Shown here: one piece after another, positions 1-10,126 of the stretch
Numbering within the stretch: the first letter of the stretch is position 1
Layout of the letters: the number at the start of each line of letters is the position of its first letter
Source of the DNA: Phoronis australis
Taxonomy: Eukaryota > Phoronida > Phoronidae
Assembly: GCA_002633005.1 (NCBI GenBank)
Contig: NMRA01000065.1
Span: 127,177-191,176 of the forward strand
DNA length: 64,000 nt
Direction of reading: 5' to 3'
Program-made: the position numbers and the translations under genes
Notes under the pieces: generated by a model
What the model was told of the DNA's origin: nothing
The model's database searches: none
The model's input: the letters and a program-made list of their open reading frames with translations, nothing else

Positions 1-90
1 GGAGGCGGACCTTTTTACCCGCTTCGCTAAATGGGGAGGGGGCTCAAATGAGCTCATTCGAGCCCCCTAGCCCCCCTGGGTGCACGCATG
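1..90. repeat. G-rich hairpin repeat, copy 1
   Basis: The arms GGGGGCTC and GAGCCCCC pair around a short loop at about 34-75. They are followed by a C-run and a GCACGCATG tail. A related block (G-run, CTCGAG core, C-run, GCGCATGAAT tail) lies at 49616-49690, so this is probably the end of a dispersed element that extends beyond the window. Confidence 0.4.
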
Positions 91-515
91 TTGTAAGACC
101 AAACTCATTTCATTCACTACTGTAGAAAATGGTTTCTAGGCTTGCGAAGAACTGACTAGTATTATGTATGCAAGATCTTTAGTTTCAGGGGAATTCCTGG
201 CCTTACTTTGGAAGTGCAAATGCGCTAGTGAATAAAGTTGATGTTTATATTACCAGAATATTTTTGGCGTGCGCATGCCCCAATGTGAAGTCTTTATATT
301 CACAGCGGCTCTAATTTGAAAAGGTTTTATAAAGTAAGTTATAACCTGGACACTGATTTACAACCTGCATCATACGCATATAACGCAACCAATGTGTTCG
401 CATTTCAAGTGATAGTTTCGTTTTAGCATTGGTTCGACTAGTTTCATTTTCCAACACAGACGTGTCGTGTCTAAATGAGGTCGATGAAAAACACTAAGTT
501 TTCAGTACAGGCTGT
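91..515. other. no recognisable feature
   Basis: AT-rich sequence in which I see no exon, repeat or RNA. If 516-598 is the last coding exon of the minus-strand gene, this would be its 3' UTR and downstream flank. I saw no canonical AATAAA on the minus strand here, only AATATA-type variants. Confidence 0.3.
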
Positions 516-598
516 TCAGCCACCTTCTTTCGTGTCCTCTTCATCCAGTGACTGTAGCTCGTCCAGGTTACTCCCTGTCATATCAGAAGATGTTTCGC
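516..598 (-). CDS. candidate 3'-terminal coding exon with a short acidic tail
   Basis: On the minus strand a good acceptor (TTTACGTTTCAG) is followed by two bases and an open frame reading ETSSDMTGSNLDELQ, then SLDEEDTKEGG and a stop (TGA, 516-518). It enters in phase 1, like all the domain exons upstream of it. The peptide is Ser/Asp/Glu-rich and would suit the cytoplasmic end of a membrane protein. No transmembrane exon was found between this and the EGF exon at 2565, which weakens the call. It could be a chance open frame. Confidence 0.35.
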
Positions 599-2564
599 CT
601 GAAACGTAAACATGGACCAAATGGCAAGGACTCTTGCAATTGCAAATGGGAAATGAGCACCGGTCTTCCAGGGTCTCTATTAAAAGGATACCAAACCCGG
701 TTTTGACAAATTAATAGAAACTAAATCGACATTCCCTTTCCGACTTCTCTGAAACGAAATAATGTTCTGTAACCCTCGAAAACCCTCAACAGTTTAGAGG
801 AAAATGTGAAAACTCCTTACCAAGCCTAATAAAGGGACAAGCGGGACCTACGCCTTCAGCGAATAACACGACAACTGTGGGAAAAGGCCACCCAACAAGG
901 ACCACAAAATTTAATTTGTGAGATAGGGAGCATGAGCTTTTTCTCGATTTCTGCCTCTAACTTGGAAGATTGATGTCGATGACGCATTACCAGGTGATAG
1001 AACGCGGATTGGTTGAACTCGTCGAAATTGGGTTTAGTGTCCTTTTAAAAGAGGGAAGCACTAACGTACTGTAACTAAAGCGAGGCTAATTTTCCAATGG
1101 TTGTTACACAGAATGCGTCGACAGTCGAGTACTTTAACCGAGCACGTAGATTCACTAAGATGTTTGGCCTTCTTGATGCGTATTGTTTTCGTAAAATCAT
1201 ACAACTCAAGCCGGATCTACGTCACTTGTCTCCCATTTCCTCTGCTGGAGAGAACCGCTGGAGGCGGTACAGCCGACTCATACGAATTTATGATTTAGCC
1301 ACATGCTGGGAACTCACAACGCTAAGCGAGGCGGTGTGTGACATACGGTTTCAAGAATAACCGTGGTCTTGAAACTAAGTAGGGATTTACTGTCAACATT
1401 TTGGATAGAATTGGGATCCTGGTATGGCTGGAAAATGTCATTTCCCATGTGTCGGTATGTCGCATTAGATTGTCTCTACGGTGCTTTGTCGGTTCTCGAA
1501 TCGAAAGCAGGCGATTGGGAACATTAGCTGAAAGATTGCGAAAAATAAAAACAAATTTCTCAACAGTTTATGGTGAAGATAGTCGCAAATTTGGCCCTAC
1601 CTTCAGCCTACACACTAATTTTTGGTCCTATCTTAGACAGATCTCGGTCTTAACTTTAGTCTTAAGATTTTTCATAAAACGGTACTAAGACATTTTGGTC
1701 ATAAATTAGCTCAATATTGGTCTAACTCGATACAAAAATCATGAAATGGTCGATACAGGTTATTCCATATTAACAGATGCATGTATCGTGCGTGCCACCA
1801 CCAACTGTCTCAGATATGGAATCTTAATCGTTCGTGTCCTTGGTAACAGGCCTACCTGGTAGTCTTTGGTATGCCGGACCTTTAAATACGTATTTTCGTG
1901 CTCCTAACTATGCTAATGTATAGCAGGAACTAAGTGACAATACTGTTTTAACATATTGTACACTAAACAAAATACAGTTGCATCCAGTGACTACTTGTAA
2001 ATGTGAAAGCAAAAATTCTGCAGACAAGTGACCTCTACACTAATGACGTACCTCGCGGGCTCAGGTAGCCTGCATCATATAGGGTTATTCCCCAGCACTA
2101 CGTCACGATACTTACTGGACACGGTTCAGAGATTTGCGGCGGATCGTTTCCGTCGCAAAATTCGTTAAAACATTTAGCAATGTTAAACCTAGTTGATACT
2201 CACATCGTGGCTATTTTATAATTCTAACTAATTTGGCCAACAATCACAGACTAGATAGCCGGGAATTAGCCTGCAAGTTCCAATTTAAGGTATACACACA
2301 AGCGTTGAATGTGAACGAAACACTGAAAATATTAGAATTGTGTTCATACAGTTTTGACAACTGTTCCATTTTGTAGTTAGCTCAATGATGAGGCATACTA
2401 AGTTCCGAAGTATCGCTGCAGGCCTAGTAACTTTTGGCGTTGTCGCTATGTCATTTGGAGACCTATATGAATACTACAACTGAAGAGTACACCAATAAAT
2501 TCGATAACAAGGGCAGGAGTTGCTGCTTTAGCGAACTCCTGCATCACACTCTGTGAACACTCAC
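599..2564. other. intron or intergenic, nothing recognised
   Basis: Small open frames occur on both strands (for example 1097-1360 and 1401-1688 plus), but none shows a domain, a hydrophobic helix or convincing splice sites. I searched the minus strand for a transmembrane exon to join the EGF exons to the 0.6 kb exon and found none. Confidence 0.3.
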
Positions 2565-2690
2565 CTCTCTTGTCTTCACATCGCCTACCAGCGAAGCCTG
2601 GACTGCACTGACAGCGGTAAGCCGTCTGTGACGGTGACGACACGCACTTGCCATTATTGACACAAGGGTTCGGGAGACACGGTAGCATCC
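2565..2690 (-). CDS. EGF-like domain exon
   Basis: A 126-base exon, phase 1 at both ends, bounded by ACTTTGCAG and by AGAG/GTGAGTG. The 42-residue product is a complete EGF-like module with six cysteines: CLPNPCVNNGKC, then CQCSPGFAGRRCE. The GFAGRRC end is the usual EGF C-loop. It lacks the Asp/Asn pattern of a calcium-binding EGF domain. Such modules are extracellular and mediate protein contacts. It is the last clear domain of the minus-strand series. If the donor is not used, the frame runs into a hydrophobic stretch (ALVIEFIGVLFSCSIHIGL) and a stop, which could give a membrane-anchored alternative end. Confidence 0.85.
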
Positions 2691-2875
2691 CTGCAAAGTA
2701 GGCCATTCGAGTGACAAAACGTTCCCCGTCTATCACGAGAAAGCAGAAGGTACGCCAATTTTTTACAGCAGATATTACGCCTATAGTTGTTCATTTCTTG
2801 GAACTGAACTCAACGTGTTATCTATTTTGAGGCGCAGCAGAGTTTGACATGATTGAATATAAAGTAGAACGCTAC

Positions 2876-3055
2876 CATTGACTTCACAGTGCTGTCCAGA
2901 AAAGCCTCGTTTGCACATGCACATGTACAAAGAATGGTCTCTATTGTGGACGCACACGCCGTTGTTCATGCACACCGAACGCTTACACCTGTCAAGGTCT
3001 GTAGAGAACGACTCTGGCTCGGAGCCAGTGTCTGCCCGTGCCACGTTCCAATTAC
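2876..3055 (-). CDS. EGF-like domain exon
   Basis: A 180-base exon, phase 1-1, with acceptor GAAATTGCAG and donor AATG/GTAGCG. About 28 residues of acidic, Ser/Thr-containing linker precede an EGF module: CKRSVCMNNGVC, then CMCKRGFSGQHCE. Six cysteines are present with normal spacing. In transcription order it lies between the Ig exon at 4507 and the EGF exon at 2565, giving tandem EGF domains near the C-terminal end of the protein. The domain call is secure; its membership in the same gene as its neighbours is inferred from shared strand and phase. Confidence 0.85.
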
Positions 3056-3945
3056 CTGCAATTTCCAGAGGGCAAGTTTTAATTCCATTTCATACGCATT
3101 CTATAGAACTTTAGATTAACTAATCTGAAACAGTTAAAGCTGCATTTCTCCCCAGATGGCTAAAAAAGAAAAATAGAACTGGGGCTTTAACTATCATAAA
3201 AAGTTGTCTCAATTTTCCTTGAGAGATGATCAGGGTCGCGTTGGAACATTGTCGATTATACAGGGGCTGGCCAACCCAGGAATTCGAAGATGTCGTGCAG
3301 GGAATTTAGGTCACTTGACGCGACAAATCAATGACCTTTGCGTGACTACATACGTACAGATAAGATTTATTACCCCAATTTACTATACCCAGTCAGTGTG
3401 TCGTGGCGTTTGGTTGATGTGAAAAGATGATGTGTCTTTTCGAAAGACGGCGCGTAATTGACTGGCGGAAGAACGCTTCAGATTACCTTCAGCAGTAATA
3501 AAACTTTACTTCCGGCTACTCCGGCACCATTTCAGGAATGCTTAGACATCATAATAGCTAGGACCAACTAAATTACTACCTGGGTTTTTAAGCCCTTCAA
3601 GTGGAACTTGCTCGCCGATTCCTTATCGCTGCAAGTGCTTGGTCAAATTAGTTAGAAACGCAACATATAGCGACGGTGTGAATATGACGTACGTTGAAAA
3701 TTGCCAGATGTTTTTAAGAACGAGTCTTGTGTCGAAAATGAACGCCGTAAATCACTCAATCCTGTCCCGGACAGTAAATAGGCCATCGTGACGTGGTGTT
3801 GCGATAGAACACTGCGTGATGCGGGCTATGTGAGCCCCAAGATACGTCATTAGTGCAAAGGTCAGCTATATGCAGAATTTTTTGTTTTCACATTTACATG
3901 TACAAATTGAATACAAATGGACTTTAATTAGCCCCTAGATGATGT
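3056..3945. other. presumed intron, nothing recognised
   Basis: Lies between two phase-1 exons of the minus-strand gene. No domain, repeat array or RNA seen. Confidence 0.3.
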
Positions 3946-4140
3946 TCAAACAGCACTGTCAGTCAGTCCCTGCTATACATTAGCATAGTTAGGAGCATGC
4001 AAAGTAACATTGTCGTTCAGTTCCTGCGATATATTAGCGTACATGTAGTTAGGAGCATGCGAACACGTCTTTAATGTAACATTGTCGTTCAGTTCCGGCT
4101 GTGCATTTGCATAGCTAGGAGCATGCAAATACATCATGAA
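3946..4140. repeat. three-unit minisatellite with octamer motifs
   Basis: Three imperfect copies of a unit of about 60 bases, each containing a core like CATTGTCGTTCAGTTCC, then a TA-rich stretch and TAGGAGCATGC. The last unit carries ATTTGCAT and, on the other side of the core, ATGCAAAT, which match the POU-factor octamer and its complement. Intronic with respect to the minus-strand gene. Confidence 0.6.
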
Positions 4141-4506
4141 CTAGAACTATAAAGTTTGAGGAGTGCAGACAAGCAGGGCGAAATGCAGCTGTTCTGTGTG
4201 ACTCTGAGCCTCTCACAGAATTGCGGCAAACATAACATGATTAAGCCAGCCTCACCAGGTTTAGACGTCGTCATCACCAACGGCTTTGCTGTAACGGTTT
4301 GGTTTTCTGAAACGGATTTAATTGATACTCACCACTCATTAGGATAGCAAAGCGGAAATGAAACAGCTTTTGATTAACTCAAACTGATGTGTATGAACTG
4401 TACAGTCTACAGTAGCGCACAAAGTAGGGCATAACGCAATGTCTGTACCACGAAACTGTGTGAAATTACGCGTGAAAACAAAAGGACGATCGAGAAGTGG
4501 ACCTAC

Positions 4507-4869
4507 CTAGAACAATGACGTGAACGAAACATTTCTCCGCTTGACCCCAGGTGGTGTGAACGAAGCACTTGACGTCACTTCCGTTTTCGTTCTTGCTTAA
4601 GTTGAGCAAGGTCAGTTGGGTCAAGTTCCCCGTACCAGGTTTGTAAATCACTCGACCGTCTAGACCGGAATGGAATTGCACCTTGTTTTTGCCAGCTTCG
4701 TGTTTGATCAGCGGATCACCGTCGAATTCCCAAATTACTTCCTTCGTGTCCTCTCCCACCATGAGGTCATAATGACAGGTGATAGTGACGTTAGCACCTT
4801 CCCTGACAACCTTCAAGATCTCTTCTTCCTCTTCGTCATCATCATCGTCATCGCCGTACCAGTAGTCTT
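4507..4869 (-). CDS. Ig-like domain exon with acidic linker
   Basis: A 363-base exon, phase 1-1. The acceptor is preceded by a pyrimidine tract (TCTGTTCTCGATTTAG) and the donor is TCTAG/GTAGGT. The exon starts with EDYWYG and an unbroken run of Asp then Glu (about 11 residues), followed by one Ig fold: strand B Cys in NVTITCHYD, core Trp in EVIWEFD, strand F Cys in SDVKCFV. N-glycosylation sites are visible (NVT, NLT, NLS, NGS). Extracellular recognition or adhesion module. The acidic run is unusual for an Ig linker and may bind calcium or basic partners (inference). Confidence 0.85.
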
Positions 4870-5817
4870 CTAAATCGAGAACAGATCCACGTTCGATTAA
4901 ATGCAAACAATTTTTAGGCGAGCTTCAAATTATTCTTCCACATTTTGACCTCGATTGTGCCATCCACAAATTTGCGTAAACGTTGTCAAGGAGTTAAAGC
5001 ACTAATTGCATGTTTTAAAGAAATTTGCTGTAACACATCTTCTTACAGAGAGTTGTTGCGACCTAAAGTGAGATAAGATATTGAGAGGCAATCGGCGATA
5101 CGCCAGCGGCCATTCTTAAATCTTGGACGCATCTGAATTAACACTTCTGCGTTGAAAATAGCTTAGTTTAGTAAGGGGTACATTGTAAGTAGAAAAAGAT
5201 GGCGGGGTCTTTCAGAAACTATTGCACAGCCCTTATTCAGACATGTCGCAAGGAGGTTAACTTTCACATAGTCGGCAGATTAGCGATTAGTTATTAGGAA
5301 CACGGTGTTCAATGATATTTTGTAGCTGAACAGTGCTTCTCTACATCAACTGGTAAAATCGGTGTCGCTGTCCGCCCTTGATATCATAAAAGCTGATACA
5401 TTGTTAAGTTGTTAACATTAATGTATTCATTCGGCGTGGCGTTTGCGTCATGACATCGGACAAAAGACTGAGCCTGGTGATTAGCAACGCGCAAAGATTG
5501 TCATCATTTGACTTATGAAAACCGGTATCGTCTGGAATACGGACTAGAAACGAACTAGTTCTAATGAGAGACGTCTTACGGCGCTTCTGTTGACATGTGA
5601 TCCCATTGAAGTTTAATAAACCCTTCAAAGATAAAAATGAAAAAATGTCTATGTTTTGCACACATTTCCACATGTACAAACCCGAAGGAGCCCCCATGCT
5701 GATGTTTCTCTGATGACCCCGGTAACTGAAATATCCATCTCTTGTCCTGTAGTATGCCTTTCGGTCCGAACTGTTTTTCAGAATAATGTGCACAGCTAAA
5801 ATCCAATATAACTCTAC
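4870..5817. other. presumed intron, nothing recognised
   Basis: Separates the acidic-linker Ig exon from the mucin-like exon. Open frames here are antisense or read past the mucin exon's donor. No repeat identified. Confidence 0.3.
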
Positions 5818-6567
5818 CTTGGTCAGGTTTTGCTGATGGTTTTGTAGATTTGTCAAAATCAACAGAGCTTGAGACTGTTGCGTTGTGGGAGAGATTCGAC
5901 AAATAGGGGACGATCCCATCGTCGGAAGGAACACGTGCAAAGGCTTTTCTAAGCAATTGTTTGGCTTGATTTGTGGTGCGCGTGAGATTTCTGAAGTGAG
6001 TGGTTGTCATTGGCTTACTTGTTGTAGTGGAAATAGTGGAGGTGCCTCTCTGTGTCACCGACACGTCTTTGTCAGTCTGGCTCGTGTGTGTGTCGCTGCC
6101 TCCACTTTTCAATGTTGCTTCTCCATCTTTGAGCTTTGTCGCCTTTGTTGTTGTTGCTTTCGTGGCGTCTGACTTTAAAACAGAAATAGGTGTCGTTGAA
6201 ACGACAGTCTGCGTGGAGCTTGTTGGCTGTTTTCCAACGGTGAGCTTTGACGAAAACAACGATGATCTTGTAGAGGTGATGCTGTGAGAAGACTTCCACA
6301 ATGCCTTGGTCGTATGACCCACTTGCTGTAGGCGCAAAGCTCTACCAGTAAACGTTTCCTCAGTCGTAGCACGAACATTCACGGGATGCCGTGTTGGACT
6401 GCTCAAATGTTTAACCAACAACGAGTCTCTAGACACTGTGGTAGCCAATTTGGCTGCTGATTTGGTTTCAGGATTAACTCTGGTACCAGTTAGCCTGGCG
6501 CTAGTGGAGGTGGTGGTGGTGGTGGTGGAGGTGGTGGTGGTGGAGGTGGTGATGGTTGTGGTTATGT
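5818..6567 (-). CDS. Thr/Ser-rich mucin-like exon
   Basis: A 750-base exon, phase 1-1. Acceptor TGTCCCTTCCAG; donor GACCAAG/GTAGAG. It opens with DITTTITTSTTTT and a further Thr run encoded by a (ACC)n/(TCC) microsatellite, then about 220 residues rich in Thr, Ser, Lys and Pro (STISTTTSKPMTTTHF; KSTKPSAKPDQ). There are no cysteines before the donor. This is the composition of a heavily O-glycosylated stalk that holds flanking domains apart. It sits between two Ig exons. The frame stays open beyond the chosen donor to 5576, but that extension changes in composition and gains cysteines, so I end the exon at the strong donor. The repeat region should vary in length between individuals. Confidence 0.75.
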
Positions 6568-7229
6568 CTGGAAGGGACAGGAAAATTATAATTTCGAGTC
6601 ATGTTTTGAATTATGCGCTTAGCTTTCAAGGGGTTAACAGTTGTTTTCATGTTCACACTAATGTGCAAATCACTTGGTATCCACTGAAGATTCGTCTTAC
6701 AGCGTTAAAAGCAGCTCCTTCGTCGTGTATTTAACATTTAAGAAAAATGAGCGCGAAGTAAATGACCGAACAAAAGACCTGCATCTTGGGTCTGCATTCG
6801 CTTACATCGAGCAAACACAAAGGGTCGGCTCAGATTGTGTTCAACGGGCCCTTGGACATTATACACGTATTTGTTCAGTGAAAAACTCCAGAACCAAGAT
6901 GAAGTCATTTGCAGGGCCGTTTAGGTCACCTTTTACTCTTGAATTGTCACCATATAAGGGGCCAACGAAACAGCAACTAAAGCAGAAATATGCCCCGCCA
7001 AGGTAACCAAGGCACTGCAGCTTTAGTCAAGGCAACGGTTGCTTCCCCCTTTATGGTGTCAATGTCGATAATTATATTAAACGTCATCTTGCTAATGGGA
7101 TTTTGTAACCGAATACACTGGAGTTCTCAAGGTACTTTTCACTGAGAGCAGAAGTAGCTGTGTACGCATTTGACACATCATTCAAGTTCTCTTTTCATTG
7201 GGCAACATTTTTTGTAACTGCAAACTTAC
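6568..7229. other. presumed intron, nothing recognised
   Basis: The open frames on the plus strand (6438-7006) have low-complexity or ordinary composition and overlap the antisense of the mucin exon. No domain recognised. Confidence 0.3.
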
Positions 7230-7583
7230 TTTTGATCACGTTAAGATATATCATTGCCTGTTTCGTGTAACCATTGGTTCCTAAGACTGAGCAGTAGTAA
7301 TTTCCCCTGTGCAACATTTCCACATCTGTTATCACCATGGAAACATCATTGTCGCCTTGTGTCTGGAGAGCTGAGGCTTTCTTATAGAGGTTTTCGCTTT
7401 GTTGAAACAGATAATCCCACGTCTTATTGCACATTTTCTGAGCAAACACACCATTTGTCTGATTGTGGGACCAAGTGACCTTCCGCACGCGCCCGCCTGG
7501 TTGAAGTGTGTACTTGCATGACAAGTTGACAGAAGAGCCTTCATAAGCAGTGATATTGTGCGGCGCTATCACTTCATCAACAC
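7230..7583 (-). CDS. Ig-like (V-type) domain exon
   Basis: A 354-base exon, phase 1-1. Acceptor TTTATTATGCAG; donor CAAAA/GTAAGT. It encodes a canonical Ig fold: B-strand Cys in VNLSCKY, core Trp in KVTWSHN, and the classical F-strand motif RGNYYCS with a G strand ending in YLNVIK. Two additional features are an extra Cys (QKMCNK) in the C'-D region and N-glycosylation sites NIT, NLS, NQT and NKT. Extracellular. The VTWSH motif is shared with the Ig-A exons at 25.8 and 31.0 kb, which suggests common descent. Confidence 0.88.
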
Positions 7584-8123
7584 CTGCATAATAAAGAGCA
7601 TGAAGAGGCGACTTCTAAAACCATCTGCAATACTAAAAAAACCTGTTTCACGATGCTTTTATGACAAGAAATAAGAAGACTAAAAACTTCTCCTGTGACT
7701 TTGGTTCAAACTCATCTTGAACACCCAGTTCTTTGACGAAGCTGGACCACCTGTTAGCCCTATCGGGTTTTGGATGTACGTGACTAAGAAACCTACAGAT
7801 TGAGCGAATGCAACGACAGCCAGTGTTCGAGCTTCAACAAACAAATGTGATTGCCCCGGCGGGTCATTTACTTGAATATGAGACCCCATCCACATGGGCT
7901 TGTACGTGAAAGTTTACTAATTCGGCCGCAAATCCACTGGCCCAGGGCCCTTTTTTTGAACACTGACGACAGTCATTTTCGTCGATTCGTGTCAGCAGGC
8001 ATTTGCACTAAGTTTCTGCACAGTTTAAATATTCTCATCACGACGAGCGTATACTGGAAGTGGAGTGTAAGCGTAATATGGAGCCATGTAAGTTTTATAA
8101 TCGACCGCATGCACGTACGTTAC
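7584..8123. other. presumed intron, nothing recognised
   Basis: Lies between the Ig exon and the TSP1 exon. No repeat or domain found; the small open frames on both strands lack domain features. Confidence 0.3.
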
Positions 8124-8294
8124 CTGGGCATCTGGCGGTGTTGCAAGATTTCACTTGGCTTGATTTACCGCGGCAATCCTTTCCGCCAAATTGAACGACT
8201 GGATTGTCACATGACCGTGCTCTGGAACGAGTTCCACCACCGCATGTGACGTCACACCACGTCCATGCCGTCCACCGACTCCATCCGCCGTCAA
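8124..8294 (-). CDS. thrombospondin type 1 repeat exon
   Basis: A 171-base exon, phase 1-1, that has no long open-frame call and was found by translating the minus strand. Acceptor CATTTACGCAG; donor CCCAG/GTAACG. It reads DGGWSRWTAWTWCDVTCGGG, then a TRSRARSCDNP segment, a Cys in GKDCRG and a C-terminal CNTARC. This is a full group-1 TSP1 module: W-x2-W-x2-W ladder, CxxTC, the stacking Arg residues and six cysteines. The Trp layer and the CDVTCG Thr are the usual sites of C-mannosylation and O-fucosylation. Typical of matrix and adhesion proteins. Confidence 0.9.
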
Positions 8295-8946
8295 CTGCGT
8301 AAATGAAGTGTTGAAAACAGAGCCGTTTTGGGTAACAATGATCCGGACCTGGAATCTAATCTTTGTACTCGAAATGAATTCGACATTATTTTTGGCACTT
8401 TCTCTGCTACTGTTGTGCGACCTTAAGATAAGTGATGATTAGACTGTACTCGATTACATTATAGTTTAAGCATCTGGGTTTTTAGTCCAAGTTTGCTCTT
8501 GATGACCCTTATATTCGCGCTACAAACTCGAGTAAAAACTCGAAATTTCGAATTCAAACTCGAACTTTTAGCCTTAATGTTGGGTTTAACAACTGCAAAT
8601 TAGGACTAAAAATTATTCACGTAAGTCATTGTGTACTCGAGCATAGAATCATAGACACTTATCCTGATTTTTCACAAAAGTAGAGTAAAAAATATCAGAC
8701 CTAATTTCGAGTTCCATTTCGAGTAAAAAGATTAGACCCCGGACAGCATCAGAATCAAGAGGATTCGTTTTATGGACAAAATTTTGAAACGCCGTGAACT
8801 GGTGGTGACATGTTTGCAAAGCTGTTTAATGAAGAGCAAGGATGCACGAATCGATGGACTCGACGCGTCGATCAGCAATCGTCACTTAAGTTAGAAAAAG
8901 TGTGTTTGGAATATTTATGACTGGCACGGAGGAAGCGATGAGGTAC
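8295..8946. other. intron with short AT-rich repeats
   Basis: Contains several copies of an ACTCGAAATTTCGA-like palindromic motif around 8520-8730 (for example CTCGAAATTTCGAATT). No coding signal. Confidence 0.3.
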
Positions 8947-9120
8947 CTGGTGAACAATTGTATTTGAAGCAATTTCCGGCTTCTTCGCTGACTCCGTGAC
9001 ACGGTGCACCGCCGGAGGATGGTACTGGGTTGTTGCACGTTCTTCTTCTTATGTGTTCACCCTCTCCGCAGGTGACGCTACACAGACTCCATGGTGACCA
9101 CTGCCCCCAATTGCCGTTTA
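8947..9120 (-). CDS. thrombospondin type 1 repeat exon
   Basis: A 174-base exon, phase 1-1, with acceptor CTCGCACTTAG and donor ACCAG/GTACCT. It reads NGNWGQWSPWSLCSVTCGEG, then EHIRRRTCNNP, a loop with Cys in GGAPCHG, and NCFKYNCSP. WxxWxxW, CSVTCG, the Arg stack and six cysteines are all present. It is a different module from the one at 8124: the loops differ. It lies directly upstream of that exon in transcription order, so the protein has at least two tandem TSP1 repeats here. An almost identical exon lies at 10231 in the repeated block, probably the same exon assembled twice. Confidence 0.9.
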
Positions 9121-9359
9121 CTAAGTGCGAGGCAAGAATTGGAGGACAATAACTTCATTAACAAAATACTTCCACATACCTTGACTTATTTTCATGCATT
9201 GACCTCTTTACGTTTAGCTCAACGTATACGATAAGGTTCAGTCAATCCCATGTAAAAGTCTCAAAGGAGAACATCAGTTTCGTGAATTGGTATTGGCGGG
9301 CCTGCAGTTGAAAGAGGCAAGGAACGCAACAGCTCGTCACAAATATTTTTTAAACAATT

Positions 9360-10065
9360 CCTGAGAAAAGTACCATCTCGCAATGTCTAATATGCATAAT
9401 TCATATTCCCCTGTGAGGAAATTTCCTGAAAAAATTTTAAGCGACACGCAAGAAGGAAAAACACTTCAGCCTCGTCCTCAGCCTCAAGGCGGCGCTGATC
9501 GCTTTAGCCACTTGAGGCTTTGTTATGGAAATTACTTCCTGCGCAATGAGGGGCTGCTGCCTTGACGTCATTAAAACAAAGGCAGAAGGCATTGTCTTGG
9601 TTATTGTTTGAACTGAATAATGGTTGTTGGCGTACTTATTTTAAATTCCTTACCATTAATAGTATCAGTGAAATTAATATGTTTCCAATCAAAGCACATA
9701 TTTTTGGCAATAAGCTGAACCTAAATTTCTGCAATATGCCGTTATTCTACATTTTTATATTATACTGCAGAAAATTTCAAAGTTGATGTAACTTTATGTT
9801 ATCCGTGATATTCCGGCGATTTCCGTAAAAATGTATCAGAATTCTGACACATTTTATTTCCCATAACCAAGCCTCAAGAGGCTGAACTCGCTGGTTCCCC
9901 ACGCAGGTAGTCGCACGCGCTTTATCATTGGTTGATGAAACATGGGCAGTCATTGACTAGTTTTTCAACAAAGTGAGAAAATTGCGGACTATGAACAATT
10001 TCTAGCCTTGTCATACAAGTGGCGAAGCAGCAACTATTTCGTCTCTGCAGCAGGGACTCATCTAA
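9360..10065. repeat. dispersed repeat (family 'GGCGCTGATCG')
   Basis: Contains GGCGCTGATCGCTTTAGCC followed by CTTGAGG and, near the right end, GCACGCGCTTTATCATTGG. Related blocks occur at 13196-13303 (minus orientation, GGCGCTGATCGGTTTAGCC) and 13782-13916 (CACGCGCTTTAGCATTGG). This is a multi-copy family, perhaps a MITE. I could not define its terminal repeats. Confidence 0.5.
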
Positions 10066-10081
10066 GATTTGAAATTTGAGG

Positions 10082-10126
10082 NNNNNNNNNNNNNNNNNNN
10101 NNNNNNNNNNNNNNNNNNNNNNNNNN
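10082..10126. other. assembly gap (45 N)
   Basis: Unknown bases between two near-identical blocks. The adjacent sequence implies an overlap rather than missing DNA. Confidence 0.95.

Larger units (their letters stand above)
8843..10081. repeat. near-identical direct repeat, left copy, ending at a gap
   Basis: Matches 10127-11366 almost base for base (offset 1284), with only scattered substitutions such as GGCTTTGTTATGG against GGCTTAGTTACGG. The left copy stops exactly at the N-run and the right copy begins exactly after it. That is the pattern of two contig ends that overlap but were not merged, probably two alleles. The copy contains a TSP1 exon and a dispersed repeat. Confidence 0.85.

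Noticed and set aside
9383-9786. Plus-strand ORFs duplicated at 10667-11112
   Set aside because: Part of a dispersed repeat within the artefactual duplication; duplicated open frames here do not show coding constraint.
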